From positions 1-8,557 of the forward strand of contig JAEEHG010000074.1 in the NCBI GenBank assembly GCA_016280695.1: a stretch of 8,557 nt of DNA, written 5' to 3'. The DNA is from Solobacterium sp. (GTDB lineage: Bacteria > Bacillota_I > Bacilli_A > Erysipelotrichales > Erysipelotrichaceae). The position numbers and the translations under genes are program-made. Below are positions 6,518 to 8,557 of the stretch, in pieces; the stretch's first letter is position 1, and each line of letters starts with the position of its first letter. Under the pieces are notes generated by a model. The model saw only the letters and a list, made by a program, of their open reading frames with translations, was not told where the DNA came from and searched no databases.

Positions 6518-8364
6518 TGGCAAAGAACAGTTACAGTCTCGGACAGGTGGAAATGAAGACCACCGGCGGCGGTCCCCGGGGCCGCATGCGGGCAGCAGAA
6601 AAACCGAAGGACTTCAAAAATGCGTGGTTCATGGTCCTGAAATACAGCCGGAAACTGATGCCCATGATCATCCTCGGCATCAGCTGCGCGGTCATCAGTG
6701 TTGCCCTGACGTTGTGCGGACCGCCGGTGCTGAAAACCATCACCAATCTGATTACAAGCGGCATGCGCAGCGGCTCCATGGATACCGTGAAAATCCTGCA
6801 GCTGACAAAGCGTATCATGATCATCTACCTGGCCGGTGCCGTTATCACCTACATCGAAGCCTACACCATGACGACCTACTCGGCGCGCCTGACCCAGATG
6901 ATGCGGCGTGACATCTCGGACAAACTGAACAGCATCCCGCTGTCCCGCAGTGACTCCTCGAGTTTCGGTGACCTGCTGAGCCGGGTAACCAACGATGTGG
7001 ATACCCTGAACATGGCCCTGGACCGGACGGTCGCGGAACTGGTGGCCGCCGTCATTACTTTTGCCGGCTGCGCGGTCATGATGCTGCTGACGGACGTCCG
7101 CATGGGCCTGATGGCGATTGTCTTCGCCCTGCTTGGCTTCATTGCCATGCGCCGGCTCATCCGGCTCTCCCAGCCCTACTTTACAAAACGCTCCGTGCTG
7201 CTCGGAACACTGAACGGCCATATCGAGGAGATGTACGCCGGTCATCTGATCGTCAAGGGATATAACGGAGAAGACGAATCCGAACAGGTATTCCAGGCCA
7301 TTAACGAAAAACTGTATGATGCCAACTGGAAATCACAGTTCCTGAGCGGGCTGATGATGCCGTTCATGGAATTCGTCAGCAATATCGGCTATGTCGCCGT
7401 ATGTGTCTACGGGGCCTATCTGGTCAGCACCGGAGCCATTGATTTCGGGGTCATTGTCGCCTTCATCGTCTATGTAAAGCTGTTCACCCAGCCGCTGACC
7501 CAGGTGGCGGAAGGAACAACGTCCCTGCAGACGGCTGCCGCCGCTGCCGAGCGGATCTTCCAGCTGTTCCAGGAAGAGGAAATGGAAGATGAAAGCGGGA
7601 AAATCACACAACTCGAACATCCGGAACAGGCGGAAATCGTCTTTGACCATGTCCGGTTCGGGTATACGCCCGAGCGGACCATCATCCATGATTTCAGTTT
7701 TACCGCCCGGCCGGGTTCCCACGTCGCGATCGTCGGTCCTACCGGGGCAGGCAAGACAACCCTGGTCAACCTGCTGATGCGTTTCTATGAACTGAATGCA
7801 GGCTCCATTTCAATCGGCGGCATCAGGACAAGTGATATGACCAGGGAATGCGTCCACTCCCTGTTCGGCATGGTCCTGCAGGATACCTGGCTGTTCAACG
7901 GAACCGTCCGTGACAACCTGATCTTCGGAAAAAAAGATGTCACAGAAGCGGAAATGATCACTGCCTGCCGGGCGGTTGGCATTGACCATTACATCAGCTC
8001 CCTGCCGGACGGTTATGACACTAAACTGAACGATGATTCCAACATGTCGGTCGGACAGCGGCAGCTGATGACTATTGCCCGGGCAATGATCCACAACGCC
8101 CCGTTCCTGATTCTGGATGAAGCCACGTCTTCCGTGGATACCCGGACAGAACAGATTGTGCAGGACGCGATGAACAAACTGACCGCCGGCAGGACATCAT
8201 TTACCATTGCCCACCGCCTTTCGACAATCCGGAATGCCGACATGATCCTGGTTATGAAGGACGGCGATATTGTTGAAACCGGCACCCACGCGGAACTGCT
8301 GGCCAGGAACGGCGTCTACGCTGATCTCTGGAACTCGCAGTTCACCGAAGGGTCCGCGATCTGA
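6517..8364 (+). CDS. Heterodimeric ABC exporter subunit with catalytic ATP site (YheH/BmrD-like)
   Basis: This is the 615-residue partner of the preceding subunit. A hydrophilic Gly/Arg/Lys-rich N-terminal extension of about 45 residues, common in this branch, precedes six membrane helices (about 47-68, 98-120, 171-191, 195-213, 287-305, 308-325) and an ATPase domain (about 372-610). Walker A is GPTGAGKTT (407-415), Q-loop Q455, Walker B LILDE with catalytic E535, and switch H566. The signature is MSVGQ (510-514) in place of LSGGQ. Its Walker A/B and His therefore form the working site with the partner's signature, and its altered signature completes the degenerate site. TAATG overlap with the upstream gene and AGGAGG at 6501-6506 indicate coupled, balanced expression. 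The gene ends 23 nt before the right IS. No terminator is visible between them. Confidence 0.94.
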   Translation: MAKNSYSLGQVEMKTTGGGPRGRMRAAEKPKDFKNAWFMVLKYSRKLMPMIILGISCAVISVALTLCGPPVLKTITNLITSGMRSGSMDTVKILQLTKRIMIIYLAGAVITYIEAYTMTTYSARLTQMMRRDISDKLNSIPLSRSDSSSFGDLLSRVTNDVDTLNMALDRTVAELVAAVITFAGCAVMMLLTDVRMGLMAIVFALLGFIAMRRLIRLSQPYFTKRSVLLGTLNGHIEEMYAGHLIVKGYNGEDESEQVFQAINEKLYDANWKSQFLSGLMMPFMEFVSNIGYVAVCVYGAYLVSTGAIDFGVIVAFIVYVKLFTQPLTQVAEGTTSLQTAAAAAERIFQLFQEEEMEDESGKITQLEHPEQAEIVFDHVRFGYTPERTIIHDFSFTARPGSHVAIVGPTGAGKTTLVNLLMRFYELNAGSISIGGIRTSDMTRECVHSLFGMVLQDTWLFNGTVRDNLIFGKKDVTEAEMITACRAVGIDHYISSLPDGYDTKLNDDSNMSVGQRQLMTIARAMIHNAPFLILDEATSSVDTRTEQIVQDAMNKLTAGRTSFTIAHRLSTIRNADMILVMKDGDIVETGTHAELLARNGVYADLWNSQFTEGSAI

Positions 8365-8376
8365 CTGCAGAAAAAA

Positions 8377-8381
8377 AGGAG
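8377..8381 (+). promoter_or_regulatory. Orphan Shine-Dalgarno next to the right IS
   Basis: AAAAAAAGGAG, 10 nt after the ABC stop, looks like a ribosome binding site, but no reading frame follows: the IS begins 6 nt later. The only start-like codon (TTG 8387-8389) meets TAG within two codons. It may be the remnant of a third operon gene displaced by the IS. Confidence 0.4.
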
Positions 8382-8387
8382 AAATCT

Positions 8388-8411
8388 TGAACTAGTCAAC
8401 GAAAAGTAGAC
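8388..8411 (+). repeat. Candidate IS right terminal inverted repeat (IRR)
   Basis: TGAACTAGTCAACG followed by AAAAGTAGAC reads inward from the IS end. It matches the left repeat (248-271, other strand) at TG and AGTAGAC and at several positions between, without gaps. Confidence 0.6.
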
Positions 8412-8426
8412 AGATCAAAAAAAGCC

Positions 8427-8557
8427 CTAGAACCCCATTTCAGTTTTGAACTGAAGTGGGGTTTTGTAATTCAGAGAGTAAGCAGGCCGGAGGTTATTGA
8501 AGTAGAAGATATACTTTTCAATGTCTTCTCTTACATTAAGAGAATCGCCAAGATGGA
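8427..8557 (-). CDS. IS3-family transposase OrfB, C-terminal 42 residues (partial)
   Basis: On the minus strand a frame open from the window edge ends at TAG (8427-8429). It encodes a tail with the segments DSLNVREDIEKYIFYFNN and LRPAYSLNYKTPLQFKTEMG. This is the typical end of the integrase-core (rve, DDE) transposase of IS3 elements: helix, YNN-R-P, then a SLNYK-P motif just before the stop. The catalytic Asp/Asp/Glu residues lie outside the window. The frame is too short to stand out in an automatic ORF search but the motif is clear. The last codons form one arm of a hairpin (8431-8463). Confidence 0.85.
   Translation of the reverse strand, partial: HLGDSLNVREDIEKYIFYFNNLRPAYSLNYKTPLQFKTEMGF
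8431..8465 (+). terminator. Strong hairpin inside the transposase 3' end; likely insulating terminator
   Basis: AACCCCATTTCAGTT (8431-8445) pairs with AACTGAAGTGGGGTT (8449-8463) as a 15-bp stem with one wobble and a 3-nt loop. On the plus strand the stem runs into TTTT (8462-8465), so it could end read-through from the ABC operon before it becomes antisense to the transposase. On the minus strand a TTTTTTT run follows the stem only after about 7 nt (8417-8423), so it may also end the transposase transcript. Confidence 0.7.

Larger units (their letters stand above)
8388..8557 (-). mobile_element. IS3-family insertion sequence, 3' (right) end, cut by window edge
   Basis: The last 170 bases are the right end of an IS on the minus strand. 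They contain the end of an orfB-type transposase, a strong hairpin overlapping its last codons, and the terminal repeat at 8388-8411. Orientation is the same as for the IS at 1-271, and the ends are compatible with one IS type, though no shared internal segment is visible to prove identity. Confidence 0.75.

Noticed and set aside
5225..6523. Minus-strand frames of 191 and 239 codons opposite the first ABC gene
   Set aside because: They are shadows of a well-supported transporter gene and show no motifs.
1..8557. CRISPR array, tRNA, rRNA or phage genes
   Set aside because: I saw no regularly spaced repeats, tRNA cloverleaf or phage-type genes on either strand.

Overview
The window looks like a low-to-moderate-GC Bacillota (Firmicutes) chromosome. 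An Erysipelotrichia-like gut organism is my guess from overall style, not something I can prove. The evidence is a T-box leader in front of a methionyl-tRNA synthetase gene, strong AGGAGG ribosome binding sites, a MarR-controlled heterodimeric ABC exporter of the YheI/YheH (BmrCD) type, and IS3-family insertion sequences at both ends.

Layout, left to right. (1) 1-271: the 5' end of an IS3-family element on the minus strand, with the orfA start, a hairpin over its Shine-Dalgarno and a candidate terminal inverted repeat. (2) 293-574: a small thioredoxin/glutaredoxin-like protein on the minus strand. The IS sits only about 20 bp past its stop, apparently inside its terminator. (3) 737-1885: a divergent, single-gene unit for an enolase-superfamily enzyme of the muconate lactonizing type, ending in a clear intrinsic terminator. 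(4) 1943-4281: a near-consensus promoter, a T-box riboswitch with a probable AUG (Met) specifier, metG, and a terminator. (5) 4299-8364: tandem palindromic operator, marR-type regulator, and two ABC half-transporters with overlapping start/stop codons, forming one operon. (6) 8388-8557: the 3' end of an IS3-family element, again on the minus strand, directly after the ABC operon.

How the genes work together. metG is under tRNA-sensing transcription attenuation, so it should be read when uncharged tRNA-Met accumulates. The MarR protein probably represses its own operon by binding two near-identical 14-bp palindromes that overlap the -10 box, and releases it when a ligand, perhaps an exporter substrate, is bound. 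The two ABC proteins have complementary defects: the first lacks the catalytic Glu and the switch His, the second has a changed signature motif. A heterodimer would therefore have one working and one degenerate ATP site.

No plainly new defence or mobile system is visible. The most interesting items are the IS-related structures (hairpin/terminator upstream of the transposase, insertion into a terminator, orphan ribosome binding site beside the right IS), a histidine at a metal-ligand position in the enolase-superfamily enzyme, and the neat tandem MarR operator.
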